Assembly: GCA_046048875.1 (NCBI GenBank)
Contig: JBJOFG010000005.1
Span: 1 to 25,539, forward strand
Reading direction: 5' to 3'
Length of the DNA stretch: 25,539 nt
Source of the DNA: CAIZGX01 sp046048875
Lineage (GTDB): Bacteria > Bacteroidota > Bacteroidia > Flavobacteriales_D > Sanyastnellaceae
Within the stretch, counting starts at the first letter, position 1; the number at the start of each line of letters is the position of its first letter. Under the pieces are notes generated by a model. The model did not search any database. It saw only the letters and a list, made by a program, of their open reading frames with translations, and was not told the DNA's origin. Below are positions 1 to 7,310 of the stretch, piece after piece. A program made the translations under genes and the position numbers.

Positions 1-882
1 TTCACAGGAACAAGCGGACCAGCAGAGGGACAAACGTTCACACGCACACAGAACTCAGACATCTGCGTTCTAAGCACTGTGACACCACTTCTTCCTTACG
101 GTTCAACGTACGATGTAGTAATCTCTAATACGTATACCCTTACCGACGGAGCAGGTAACACCGAGCAAATCACGGTACCAAGCATCAACGGTTGTCAAGT
201 CATCACCATTGCTGAACCACAAACTGCGTTAAGCAACAGCAGCAGCTGCAACAACGGAGCCCGCTTCAGAGGCGCAGTGGTATCGAGCATGCCATGGGTA
301 TGTGGATCGAACAACTGGAGATGGAGATTTACCGAGGTGAACCCACTAACCATGCAAACAGTAGGACTTCCAATCGAGTTAAACCGCGGAAGTGCTTCAA
401 ACTACTTAAGCCTTGGCACAGTGTCACAACTTCAAAACGGAAAGACGTACGCTGTACAAACAGCACCAATCTTCAACTACACAGGCACGAACTACAACTG
501 GGGACCTGTTCAATACATGTGCATTGTAGGTGCTGCAAATGTTACACAAGATGCTACGCAAGTTGCGATGCAAGATCCTTCGGAAGATGCTGCGCAAGAG
601 GCAGCACAAGGGTCGAATAGAGTTCTTACACAAGATGTTTCGCAAGTAAAGGCGATGGTATACGTAACTGAAGGAAACCAATTGAACATTCAATTAACCA
701 ACACAGAGAGCAACACCGCTAAGCGCGCCGACATCTATGATGTAACGGGTAAATTAGTGAAGTCTGTTCGCCTGGTTGAAGGAATGAATCAGATTGCACT
801 TAATGAGAGCACTGGAATCTATATGGTTCGGATATCTACAGGCGATCAACACCAGACGACAAGAATTTCAATAAGCAATTGA
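1..882 (+). CDS. T9SS-sorted surface or secreted protein, 3' end only
   Basis: The reading frame is open from the first base, so the true start lies upstream; 293 residues are visible. The first ~180 residues are Thr/Asn/Gly-rich and beta-type, with several Cys (e.g. around SSSCNNGARFRG and PWVCGSNNWRW), as in extracellular repeat domains. Residues ~183-218 form a low-complexity linker rich in Gln, Asp and Ala with recurring TQD/QDxxQ. Residues ~220-293 read as a type A T9SS sorting domain: ADIYDVTGKLVKS, then GMNQIALN, then GIYMVRIST near the end. In this family that domain directs export across the outer membrane and is then removed. The substrate or ligand cannot be told. The stop is 10 bp before the next small gene. 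Confidence 0.85.
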   Translation, partial: FTGTSGPAEGQTFTRTQNSDICVLSTVTPLLPYGSTYDVVISNTYTLTDGAGNTEQITVPSINGCQVITIAEPQTALSNSSSCNNGARFRGAVVSSMPWVCGSNNWRWRFTEVNPLTMQTVGLPIELNRGSASNYLSLGTVSQLQNGKTYAVQTAPIFNYTGTNYNWGPVQYMCIVGAANVTQDATQVAMQDPSEDAAQEAAQGSNRVLTQDVSQVKAMVYVTEGNQLNIQLTNTESNTAKRADIYDVTGKLVKSVRLVEGMNQIALNESTGIYMVRISTGDQHQTTRISISN

Positions 883-892
883 TCTCCCAAGA

Positions 893-1078
893 ATGAAGAA
901 GTATTGTGCTCCCAAAATTACATGTCAACGTATCGACACTGAAATTAATTTAGTTTTAATGAGTGAAATCACTCCTCCGCCAGATCCAGAAATGATGCTC
1001 ATGATGGAGGAGATGGACCAAGAGACCAACGGAGGTATTTATTCCCAGTTCATGAATCCAATGAAATGGTTTAAATGA
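893..1078 (+). CDS. Small 61-residue hypothetical peptide, Met/Pro/acidic tail
   Basis: The product is not recognised as a named family. It begins MKKYCAPKITCQRIDTEI, has a short hydrophobic stretch (NLVLMSEI), then PPPDPEMMLMMEEMDQE and a basic/aromatic end (PMKWFK). Short Bacteroidota peptides with the layout MKKY-x-P-K-I, an acidic EI, LVLMS, PP-x-P are familiar to me as unannotated genes, but I can name no function. There is no signal peptide. The gene lies 10 bp after a T9SS-type gene and its stop codon (TGA) sits inside an ATGAC that starts a mini-hairpin array. The start ATG follows a plausible purine-rich stretch (CCCAAGA). A substrate for a peptide-modifying system is possible, but this is inference. 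Confidence 0.6.
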   Translation: MKKYCAPKITCQRIDTEINLVLMSEITPPPDPEMMLMMEEMDQETNGGIYSQFMNPMKWFK

Positions 1079-1083
1079 CGGAA

Positions 1084-1112
1084 CACCGAAGGTGATGACA
1101 CTCTTCGAGTGT
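1084..1112 (+). repeat. Two-unit mini-hairpin array (ATG linker)
   Basis: CACC-GAA-GGTG (1084-1094) is followed by the linker ATG and ACACTC-TTC-GAGTGT (1098-1112). Both are perfect stems with 3-nt loops. The array fills most of the gap between the 61-residue peptide gene and the acyltransferase gene. Linker and loop style match the larger array at 7296-7404. Confidence 0.65.
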
Positions 1113-1126
1113 ATTATCTTCGCTGA

Positions 1127-2578
1127 ATGGTTTTCTCCTCCGCCATCTTTCTCACCATCTTCCTCCCAGCCTTCCTGCTGCTGTATTGGATTTGTCCGAA
1201 GAAATTCAAGAATGCCTTCTTGTTGCTGTCAAGCGTGTTCTTCTACGCGTGGGGTGCGCCGAAATTTATCTTTGTCATTATTGGAACTACCCTGGTAGAT
1301 TTTTTCTTGGTGGGAAGAATGGATCGAAGCAAGAACGAGGCGGAAAGAAAGGCGCTTTTGGTTTTTTCGGTGTTCATGAACCTGGGTCTGCTCGTGTATT
1401 TCAAGTACATGAACTTCTTCATAGAGAATGTGAATGTGGCCATGAAGGGAATGGGGTTGGAGAGTAGCATTCCATGGACGAAGTTGGTGCTACCGATAGG
1501 TATTTCATTCTACACCTTTGAAACCCTTACCTATGTGGTAGATGTTTTTCGAAGAGTGCACAAGCCGCTCAAGAACTTCTGGGACTATCAGTTGTACATT
1601 ATCCTTTTTCCGAAATTAATTGCGGGTCCTATTATCAGGTACCACGACATTGCAGATCAAATTCCCGATCGTTCGAAGACTGAAAACAGTACCGAACGTT
1701 TGCTCGGTTTTTATCGGTTTTGCATGGGTTTAGGAAAAAAGGTTTTGATAGCCAATGCGCTCGCTGCCTTTGCAGACAGCATATATGGCAATGCCGAAAC
1801 AGGCGCTGGTGCCCTTGATCCACAGACACTTTCGATGGGCGCCGCATGGTTAGCAGCGCTGTCTTACACGTTTCAAATCTATTTCGACTTCAGCGGATAT
1901 TCCGACATGGCCATTGGGATTGGACGAATGGTTGGATTCAAATTCCCGGAGAACTTCAATAACCCGTATGTCTCGCAAAACATCACCGAGTTCTGGCGCC
2001 GTTGGCACATGACTTTGGGCGGTTGGATGCGCAATTACCTCTACATTCCGTTGGGTGGAAACAAGGTGGGAAAGGGTAGATTGTACTTCAACTTGTGGTT
2101 GGTGTTTTTACTTTCCGGACTGTGGCACGGAGCTTCTTGGAACTACATCATCTGGGGCGCTTGGCACGGACTGTTCCTGGTTTTGGAACGCGCGTTTTTA
2201 ATCCGTTGGTTTGGTTCCATCGGGAAACTAACACGCGTAGCGTTCACGTTTATGGTGGTGGTAATCGGATGGGTATTTTTCCGTGTGGAAGATTTGCACA
2301 TGGCCTGGGGATATGTGGGAGCCATGTTCTCTGCGAATGGAACGGTTGATGTGAAAATTGATTCCGAATGGATGCTCATTGCAGCGTTGGCAACCGTGTT
2401 TTCATTCTTCTTACTCCTTCCAAAAACAACGAAATTTCAAGATGCCGTATTCGGTCAGCGAAGTATAGGAAACGCTGGACATCTGACACTGACAATCGTT
2501 TCAGCAGCTCTCTTTGTTTTGTCATTGAGCTACATTACGGCAAGCGGATTTAACCCCTTCATTTATTTCCGATTCTAA
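1127..2578 (+). CDS. MBOAT family membrane O-acyltransferase (AlgI-like)
   Basis: This 483-residue polytopic membrane protein begins with a hydrophobic segment (MVFSSAIFLTIFLPAFLLLYW) and has many further membrane spans. It carries the family signature around LSGLWHGASWNYIIWGAWHG; His334 and His347 are the likely catalytic and conserved histidines. FYTFETLTYVVDVFR and FPENFNNPY, also AlgI-type motifs, precede it. The length fits AlgI/PatA-type enzymes (about 460-520). These proteins move acyl groups, usually acetyl, across the inner membrane for transfer to an extracytoplasmic glycan. The next gene starts inside the stop codon (TAATG) and encodes an AlgX/AlgJ-like partner, supporting a polysaccharide O-acetylation pair. 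The glycan is unknown, so no gene symbol is given. Confidence 0.93.
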   Translation: MVFSSAIFLTIFLPAFLLLYWICPKKFKNAFLLLSSVFFYAWGAPKFIFVIIGTTLVDFFLVGRMDRSKNEAERKALLVFSVFMNLGLLVYFKYMNFFIENVNVAMKGMGLESSIPWTKLVLPIGISFYTFETLTYVVDVFRRVHKPLKNFWDYQLYIILFPKLIAGPIIRYHDIADQIPDRSKTENSTERLLGFYRFCMGLGKKVLIANALAAFADSIYGNAETGAGALDPQTLSMGAAWLAALSYTFQIYFDFSGYSDMAIGIGRMVGFKFPENFNNPYVSQNITEFWRRWHMTLGGWMRNYLYIPLGGNKVGKGRLYFNLWLVFLLSGLWHGASWNYIIWGAWHGLFLVLERAFLIRWFGSIGKLTRVAFTFMVVVIGWVFFRVEDLHMAWGYVGAMFSANGTVDVKIDSEWMLIAALATVFSFFLLLPKTTKFQDAVFGQRSIGNAGHLTLTIVSAALFVLSLSYITASGFNPFIYFRF

Positions 2579-3909
2579 TGAAGAACAATCGCTTCCATAC
2601 CGTCTTGTTCTCGATCGTTCTCCTCGGAATGTTTCTTCCGATGATACAAATGGTGAAACCGTTTGCAGAAGTCGGACATCTTTTCGGCTCCATTGTTCCA
2701 ACAGCTAAAGATTCATTGACTGCTGAATCGTGGTTCGACGGGACGTTTCAAGAAAACAGAAACAAATACATCAACGAACAATTCGGATTCCGCAACACTG
2801 CCGTTCGCATTCACAATCAGATTGCGTTTTCGCTGTTTCATAAAGCTAAGGCCAATGGGGTAATTATTGGGAAGGAAGATTATTTGTACGAGATCAAATA
2901 CATCAACGCCTTTCGCGGTGCAGAAGAAGTAAGTCAATCGAAAGTCGATTCGAACTTAGTCATGCTGAGTGCCCTTCAACATAAATTGAAAGAAAAAGGC
3001 ATTGAGTTAGTCGTAGTCTTAAATCCCGGGAAGGCTTCATTTTACCCTGAATACATTCCCGATGAATTTCCGCATGTTTCAGACAGAAGTTATTATTCGG
3101 AATATCAGAAAAGATTGGAGGCACAAGGCATTCAGCACATCGATTTCGGAAAGTGGTTTCGTGAAATGAAGGGTAAAACACCTGCGCCATTGTTTCCGAA
3201 AACCGGTATTCATTGGAGTCAGTATGGTGCAACGCTAGCAGCCGATTCGTTGGTGAATTATTGCATGAAGCTCTTTGGAAAGGAGATGAATGAGTTCGCG
3301 TGGGACAAGAAGAATTTACCACTTCAAACAACCATGGAAAGTGTTGACGACGACATTGGCTTGGGAATGAATTTGTATTGGCCCATTGAAGTGCTTCCGA
3401 TGGCTTATCCGCGTGTGGGAGTCAACATGAAGTATAGCGTAGACTTTGGAAACAGGGGCATTCAACCGAAGTTAGCAGTGATTTCCGACAGTTATTTCTT
3501 CAATCTTATGCAATTGCCGTGGGCGCCAGATATTTTTTCCGAGTTGAATTTTTACTTCTACAACAAGCAGTTGCATCAGCGTCCTTCGGGCATCACCATG
3601 AACTCCGATCCGCTTTCACAAATGAAGCAAATTGAAAAATCGAATGTGGTCTTCGTGATGGCCACGGAATGCAACATGGATAAGTTGGGATGGGGATTTA
3701 TTTCGAGTGCCTACAAATATTTTGTGTTAGGTGAAAACATTGATTCGTTCGAAACACGCGTACAAAAATTCAAGAATAATATCCTTTCAGACGAAGCTTG
3801 GAAGAAGGCCATTGCTGAAAAAGCCAAGCAGAACAACGTTCCCCTCGATACCATGATCATGCGCGATGCCCGCTATATGGCGGAAATGGAATATTCGGGC
3901 GGAAATTAG
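2578..3909 (+). CDS. AlgX/AlgJ/DltD-like SGNH-type acetyltransferase partner
   Basis: The 443-residue protein has an N-terminal membrane anchor (residues ~8-27, TVLFSIVLLGMFLPMIQMV) and a periplasmic body. LNEQFGFRN-type sequence (here INEQFGFRNTAV) and GKEDYLYE are typical of the AlgX/AlgJ acetyltransferase group. Candidate catalytic residues are His212 in KTGIHWSQYGA and Ser305 in VISDSYFFN. In AlgX the first motif usually carries Asp two residues before His; here that position is Gly, so the catalytic Asp must be elsewhere or the activity differs. The start overlaps the acyltransferase stop by one base (TAATG), implying translational coupling. It probably accepts acetyl groups exported by the MBOAT protein and places them on a glycan. 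Confidence 0.8.
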   Translation: MKNNRFHTVLFSIVLLGMFLPMIQMVKPFAEVGHLFGSIVPTAKDSLTAESWFDGTFQENRNKYINEQFGFRNTAVRIHNQIAFSLFHKAKANGVIIGKEDYLYEIKYINAFRGAEEVSQSKVDSNLVMLSALQHKLKEKGIELVVVLNPGKASFYPEYIPDEFPHVSDRSYYSEYQKRLEAQGIQHIDFGKWFREMKGKTPAPLFPKTGIHWSQYGATLAADSLVNYCMKLFGKEMNEFAWDKKNLPLQTTMESVDDDIGLGMNLYWPIEVLPMAYPRVGVNMKYSVDFGNRGIQPKLAVISDSYFFNLMQLPWAPDIFSELNFYFYNKQLHQRPSGITMNSDPLSQMKQIEKSNVVFVMATECNMDKLGWGFISSAYKYFVLGENIDSFETRVQKFKNNILSDEAWKKAIAEKAKQNNVPLDTMIMRDARYMAEMEYSGGN

Positions 3910-3929
3910 AATTTGCTTAGCGCCTGTCG

Positions 3930-3937
3930 TATTTTCG
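3930..3937 (+). promoter_or_regulatory. Possible -7 box before the glycosyltransferase gene
   Basis: TATTTTCG matches the Bacteroidota -7 consensus TAnnTTTG with one change and lies 8 nt before the ATG at 3946. The identical octamer precedes the receptor gene at 9063. No convincing -33 TTG was found at the usual distance. It would give the last two genes of the run an internal promoter. Confidence 0.35.
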
Positions 3938-3945
3938 CGGTGCAA

Positions 3946-4650
3946 ATGAAACTGGTAATAATTCCCACCTATAACGAACGCGAGAACATTGTTGAAATGA
4001 TTCATGCAGTGCTCGATCAATCCGAAGGGTTTCATTTGCTTATTGTAGACGACGGTTCTCCAGATGGAACTGCTGCTATGGTAAAAGAGAAACAAGCAGA
4101 ATTTGCCGGAAGATTGCACATCTTGGAGCGAAGCGGAAAGCTTGGCCTAGGTACCGCTTACATTGCTGGATTCAAGTGGGGGTTGAAGAATAACTACGAA
4201 TACATCTTCGAGATGGATTGCGATTTTTCGCACAATCCGAAAGATCTTCCTCGATTGTTAGAAGCGTGCGAAAAGAATCACGGTGTAGCTGTCGGTTCAC
4301 GCTATGTGAAAGGTGGAGGCACAATAGATTGGCCTTGGCACCGAAGAGTCATTAGCAAAGGCGGAAGCATCTATGTCAATTTAATTTTAGGATTGGGCGT
4401 GAAAGACAGCACGGGCGGATTCGTTTGTTACCATCGCGATGTCCTTTCCAAAATGAATTTAGACGGCATACAGTTCATAGGTTATGCGTTTCAAATTGAA
4501 ATGAAATACAAGGCGAAGCGCCTTGGTTTTAAAATAGCGGAAGTTCCTATTCTCTTCGCCGATCGGGTGAAAGGAACAAGCAAGATGAGTTTGAATATTT
4601 TTCACGAAGCATTTTTCGGAGTTCTGAAAATGCGCTTTCAAAAAATCTAA
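3946..4650 (+). CDS. Polyprenol-phosphate mannosyltransferase-like GT2 glycosyltransferase
   Basis: This 234-residue GT-A fold enzyme begins MKLVIIPTYNERENI, the standard family 2 start. It then has IVDDGSPDGTA (residues ~33-43), the RSGKLGLGTAYIAGF stretch, and the metal-binding EMDCDFSHNP (Asp91, Asp93). The absence of a C-terminal membrane pair and the length match short DPM1-type polyprenol-monophosphomannose synthases, which load a sugar from a nucleotide donor onto a lipid carrier at the inner membrane. ATG at 3946 is preferred over the in-frame TTG at 3913, because the extra residues are not GT2-like and a possible promoter box lies between. It is 36 bp after the AlgX-like gene and 5 bp before dihydroorotase. 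Donor sugar is inferred. Confidence 0.9.
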   Translation: MKLVIIPTYNERENIVEMIHAVLDQSEGFHLLIVDDGSPDGTAAMVKEKQAEFAGRLHILERSGKLGLGTAYIAGFKWGLKNNYEYIFEMDCDFSHNPKDLPRLLEACEKNHGVAVGSRYVKGGGTIDWPWHRRVISKGGSIYVNLILGLGVKDSTGGFVCYHRDVLSKMNLDGIQFIGYAFQIEMKYKAKRLGFKIAEVPILFADRVKGTSKMSLNIFHEAFFGVLKMRFQKI

Positions 4651-4655
4651 TCACT

Positions 4656-5990
4656 ATGCAAGTCATTAAAAATGTCACGGTTGTTAACGAAGGAAAACAG
4701 ACCGTTAGCGACGTATGGATCAACGGTTCGAAAATCGCGCACGTATTGCCGGTTGGAACTATGGATTACAACAACGCAGATTCAATCGTAGATGGAACAG
4801 GAAAGCATTTGTTCCCGGGATTGATTGACGATCAGGTTCACTTCCGCGAGCCCGGATTGACGCATAAAGGTGATTTAACCACAGAGTCTGCTGCGGCTGC
4901 GGCAGGCGGAGTGACTTCCTATATGGAAATGCCGAACACCAGTCCGAGTGCAACCACGCTTGAATTGTTGGAACAGAAGTTCAAACGTGCGGAAGAAGTA
5001 TCAACCGTGAACTACAACTTCTTCATGGGAGCCACTCCCGAGAACGCCGATATTTTAGCGCAAGTGAATCCGAAGGAAGTGTGTGGTGTGAAAATATTCA
5101 TGGGATCTTCAACCGGAAGTTTATTGGTGGAAAAGCGCGAAGCCTTGGAGATTATTTTCTCGAAAGTGAAAACGCTCATTGCCACGCACTGCGAAGACGA
5201 TGGCATTATCAAAAGAAATTTAGAAGCTTTGCAAGCAACAGGAAAGACGCTCGCTGCAGCTGATCACCCTGTTATTCGCAACGCGGAAGGGTGTTATGCT
5301 TCTAGCTCTATGGCTGTTGAATTGGCCAAGAAGCACGATGCACGTTTGCACATTCTTCATATCAGCACAGCGAAGGAATTGGAGTTGTTTACAAACGCCA
5401 TTCCGATGAAGGAAAAGCGCATCACAGCTGAAGCATGTATTCATCATTTGTGGTTCACAGAAGAAGACTACGCGACGAAAGGGAACTACATCAAATGGAA
5501 TCCGGCAGTAAAATCGTTCAACGACCGAATGAACATTCGGGAAGCGGTGAACGACGGAAGAATCGACGTTATTGCCACCGACCACGCTCCGCATACCATT
5601 GAAGAAAAAGAGCAAGAATATTTGAAAGCTCCAAGCGGCGGACCGCTGGTTCAGCATAGCTTGCAAGCGTTAATCGATCTTCACAGACAAGGAGTCTTCA
5701 CCCTAGAAAAAATTGCTGAAAAGGCCTCTCACGCCGTTGCCGACCTCTTTCAAATTGATGGCAGAGGCTACATTCGCGAAGGCTACAGCGCAGATGTTGT
5801 GTTGGTTGATCTAAATGCACCTTACACAGTCACCAAAGAAAACCTCTTGTACAAATGCGGATGGTCTCCGTTCGAAGGACATACGTTTTCCAGCACAATC
5901 GTATCCACTTGGTGCAATGGGAAGTTGGTTTTTGAGAATGGGAAGCTTACCGGTATTAGAAGTGGAGAAGCGCTAAGATTCGCACGTTAA
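4656..5990 (+). CDS. pyrC: Dihydroorotase (Bacteroidota type)
   Basis: This 444-residue amidohydrolase is expected to catalyse cyclisation of N-carbamoyl-aspartate to dihydroorotate in pyrimidine synthesis. Visible signatures are PGLIDDQVHFREPGLTHKGD (residues ~54-73), the KIFMGSSTGS stretch with likely carboxylated Lys146, His178 in ATHCEDD, His235 in LHILHIST, and Asp309 in IATDHAPHT. The usual metal motif HxH in the first strand reads Gln60-Val-His62; I recall DDQVH as frequent in Bacteroidota homologues, so this may be a lineage feature and not a defect. The rest of the active site is intact. It starts 5 bp after the glycosyltransferase stop, likely co-transcribed. A dihydropyrimidinase-related protein is the alternative. 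Confidence 0.88.
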   Translation: MQVIKNVTVVNEGKQTVSDVWINGSKIAHVLPVGTMDYNNADSIVDGTGKHLFPGLIDDQVHFREPGLTHKGDLTTESAAAAAGGVTSYMEMPNTSPSATTLELLEQKFKRAEEVSTVNYNFFMGATPENADILAQVNPKEVCGVKIFMGSSTGSLLVEKREALEIIFSKVKTLIATHCEDDGIIKRNLEALQATGKTLAAADHPVIRNAEGCYASSSMAVELAKKHDARLHILHISTAKELELFTNAIPMKEKRITAEACIHHLWFTEEDYATKGNYIKWNPAVKSFNDRMNIREAVNDGRIDVIATDHAPHTIEEKEQEYLKAPSGGPLVQHSLQALIDLHRQGVFTLEKIAEKASHAVADLFQIDGRGYIREGYSADVVLVDLNAPYTVTKENLLYKCGWSPFEGHTFSSTIVSTWCNGKLVFENGKLTGIRSGEALRFAR

Positions 5991-5994
5991 TTTT

Positions 5995-6144
5995 CCCTTC
6001 GGGATGTATCCCTCTGGGATGTATCCTTTCAGGATTTATCCCGTAGGGACTTATCCCTTTGGGATGTATCCTTTCAGGAGTTATCCCGTAGGGACTTATC
6101 CCTTTGGGATGTATCCTATCAGGACTTATTCCTTAAGGACGAAT
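5995..6144 (+). repeat. Ten-unit mini-hairpin array, exact 15-nt period
   Basis: Ten consecutive 15-nt units each begin with a small stem-loop and end in a spacer mostly ending TAT. Unit cores in order are CCCTTCGGG, CCCTCTGGG, CCTTTCAGG, CCCGTAGGG, CCCTTTGGG, CCTTTCAGG, CCCGTAGGG, CCCTTTGGG, CCTATCAGG and a degenerate TCCTTAAGG. A flanking T/A pair extends most stems to 4 bp. Units 3-5 and 6-8 form a 45-nt higher-order repeat with one difference (6025-6069 and 6070-6114). The array fills the gap between two convergent genes, starting 4 bp after the pyrC stop and ending at the hepT stop codon. Confidence 0.9.
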
Positions 6145-6491
6145 CATAAATCCTTTTCTAAAAGAACTCTAATTTCTGTTTGAAGAAAAGGAATGTTGTT
6201 TCTAACGACATCTATTACAATTTCGTAATCCACTCCGAAATAATCATGAATTAACTTATCACGCATTCCCGCCATTTCTTTCCATTCGATATGACTGTTT
6301 GATAGTCGGAATTCAGGATCAATTCTCTTACTAGCTTCGCCTATGATTTCAATACTTCGAACAAGAGCCCTGAGTAGAGTTTGGTCGAGATAGATTTCAT
6401 CATCTGTTTTTGAAGATGTTGCGTTCAAAATAAAATCACATTCTTCCAAAATATGTTGAAGAAACTCTTGTCTAGACGGATACATATTCAA
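6144..6491 (-). CDS. hepT: HepT-like HEPN RNase toxin (DUF86)
   Basis: This 115-residue all-helical protein carries the HEPN catalytic motif R-x4-H-x-Y as RDKLIHDY: Arg77, His82, Tyr84. TLLRALVRSIEIIGEASKRI and IEWKEMAGMRD are typical of the DUF86/HepT family. In characterised HepT/MntA pairs the toxin is an RNase, and the antitoxin AMPylates the motif Tyr; the Tyr is present here. The gene overlaps the end of the upstream mntA-like gene by 20 bp, so the two are translationally coupled, antitoxin first. A start at Met3 is also possible. The stop codon sits at the very edge of the 15-nt hairpin array. Confidence 0.9.
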   Translation of the reverse strand: MNMYPSRQEFLQHILEECDFILNATSSKTDDEIYLDQTLLRALVRSIEIIGEASKRIDPEFRLSNSHIEWKEMAGMRDKLIHDYFGVDYEIVIDVVRNNIPFLQTEIRVLLEKDL

Positions 6492-6774
6492 GCGAATTAA
6501 GAATAGAAGTTCTTAAATACGGGCTGAGAGATTTATCGGTAAGGACTTCAACCTTCCGTCCTAAAGTAGACTCAAGAAAGAACACTAAACCGATAAAATT
6601 CTTATATGTCTTTTTCCCCGGTTGAAATTCAACAAAAAAATCAACGTCGCTTTCTTTTTTAGCTTGGTCACGAACAAACGATCCGAATAGAGCTAGACGA
6701 GCCACTCCAAATTTTTCAATATTGGATTGATTCAGTTTGATAATATGTAGCAGCTCTGCTTTCGACGTAACCAT
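6472..6774 (-). CDS. mntA: MntA-like minimal nucleotidyltransferase antitoxin
   Basis: The 100-residue protein has the minimal nucleotidyltransferase signature G-S-x10-D-x-D: LALFGSFVRD then ESDVDFFVEF, with Gly31, Ser32, Asp43 and Asp45. The length and lack of other domains fit MntA antitoxins. In studied pairs MntA transfers AMP to the HepT active-site tyrosine, blocking the RNase. It is the first gene of the minus-strand pair and lies divergent from the membrane protein gene at 6907; hairpin array 6809-6851 lies in the shared upstream gap. Confidence 0.9.
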   Translation of the reverse strand: MVTSKAELLHIIKLNQSNIEKFGVARLALFGSFVRDQAKKESDVDFFVEFQPGKKTYKNFIGLVFFLESTLGRKVEVLTDKSLSPYLRTSILNSLEYVSV

Positions 6775-6808
6775 TGAAACAAATTTAGCGGATTTATCTG
6801 ATTAATCC

Positions 6809-6851
6809 ATCACCTGCGGTGATCAATCCTTCGGATCAATCACGTAGTGAT
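6809..6851 (+). repeat. Three-unit mini-hairpin array (CA linker)
   Basis: Three perfect triloop hairpins are joined by CA: ATCACC-TGC-GGTGAT, ATCC-TTC-GGAT and ATCAC-GTA-GTGAT. The first two units nearly match the start of the array at 8954-9058, so the two arrays share an origin. The array sits between divergent mntA and the DUF2892 gene, unlike most others, which are at gene 3' ends. Confidence 0.8.
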
Positions 6852-6906
6852 ATAAGTTACAAAACCTTCCACCATTCACACTCACCTTCGTAGAAATATT
6901 ACAACT

Positions 6907-7110
6907 ATGAAAAAGAACATGGGAAATTTTGATCGCGGAATGCGAGTGGTAGCAGCACTGATTTTTGCATATTTGTTTTTCACCGACGCTGTTTCAGGGT
7001 TTTTAGGAAACACGCTTTTGGTTTTAGGTGCTGTGTTTTTATTGACTAGCCTTGTTTCTTTTTGTCCACTGTATGTTCCATTCGGAATTAATACCTGCGA
7101 GAAAAAATGA
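6907..7110 (+). CDS. DUF2892 (YgaP transmembrane domain-like) small membrane protein
   Basis: The 67-residue protein starts MKKNMGNFDRGMRVVAAL and has two hydrophobic segments (about residues 13-30 and 33-52), then CPLYVPFGINTCEKK. NxDRxxR near the N-terminus and CPLYxPFGINT near the C-terminus are hallmarks of the DUF2892/YgaP membrane domain, often found beside rhodanese or sulfur-handling genes; none is next to it here. Its stop overlaps the next start (ATGA), so the two small membrane proteins are probably made together. Molecular function is unknown. Confidence 0.85.
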   Translation: MKKNMGNFDRGMRVVAALIFAYLFFTDAVSGFLGNTLLVLGAVFLLTSLVSFCPLYVPFGINTCEKK

Positions 7111-7310
7111 ATTTCATTAAGAAATATCGAAAAGAGTTAATAGCCATTGCTATCGGTTCTTTTGCCGGTTGGGCGTATTACTACTTCGTGGGCTGTTCTT
7201 CTGGAGGCTGCATGATTAGCAGCAATCCATACATTAGCATTCCCTACGGAGGATTTTTGGGTTATTTGTTTTTTGGAAGTTTTTTAAGTCGAAAACACAA
7301 CACGTTGTGA
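7107..7310 (+). CDS. Small membrane protein, DUF6132-like
   Basis: The 67-residue protein has a basic N-terminus (MNFIKKYRKELIAIA), one hydrophobic span (~10-28), a Cys-containing loop (VGCSSGGCMISSNPY) and a second span (~47-61). This layout fits the DUF6132 group, which often partners DUF2892 proteins. It overlaps the upstream gene by 4 bp (ATGA). The last residues (HNTL) and the stop codon are encoded by the first hairpin of the array at 7296, so the array appears to have replaced the original 3' end. Function unknown; the paired Cys could bind metal or take part in thiol chemistry (inference). Confidence 0.75.
   Translation: MNFIKKYRKELIAIAIGSFAGWAYYYFVGCSSGGCMISSNPYISIPYGGFLGYLFFGSFLSRKHNTL

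Noticed and set aside
1092..1298. 68-residue frame ahead of and overlapping the MBOAT gene
   Set aside because: Its translation is a Ser/Cys-rich out-of-frame reading of the acyltransferase start, with no independent support.
3913..3945. Upstream TTG start for the glycosyltransferase
   Set aside because: The added residues are not GT2-like, a possible -7 box lies between, and MKLVIIPTYNE is the standard start of the family.
5995..6144. CRISPR array
   Set aside because: Units are 15 nt with no longer conserved repeat and no unique spacers; each unit is a small dyad, and no cas genes are present.
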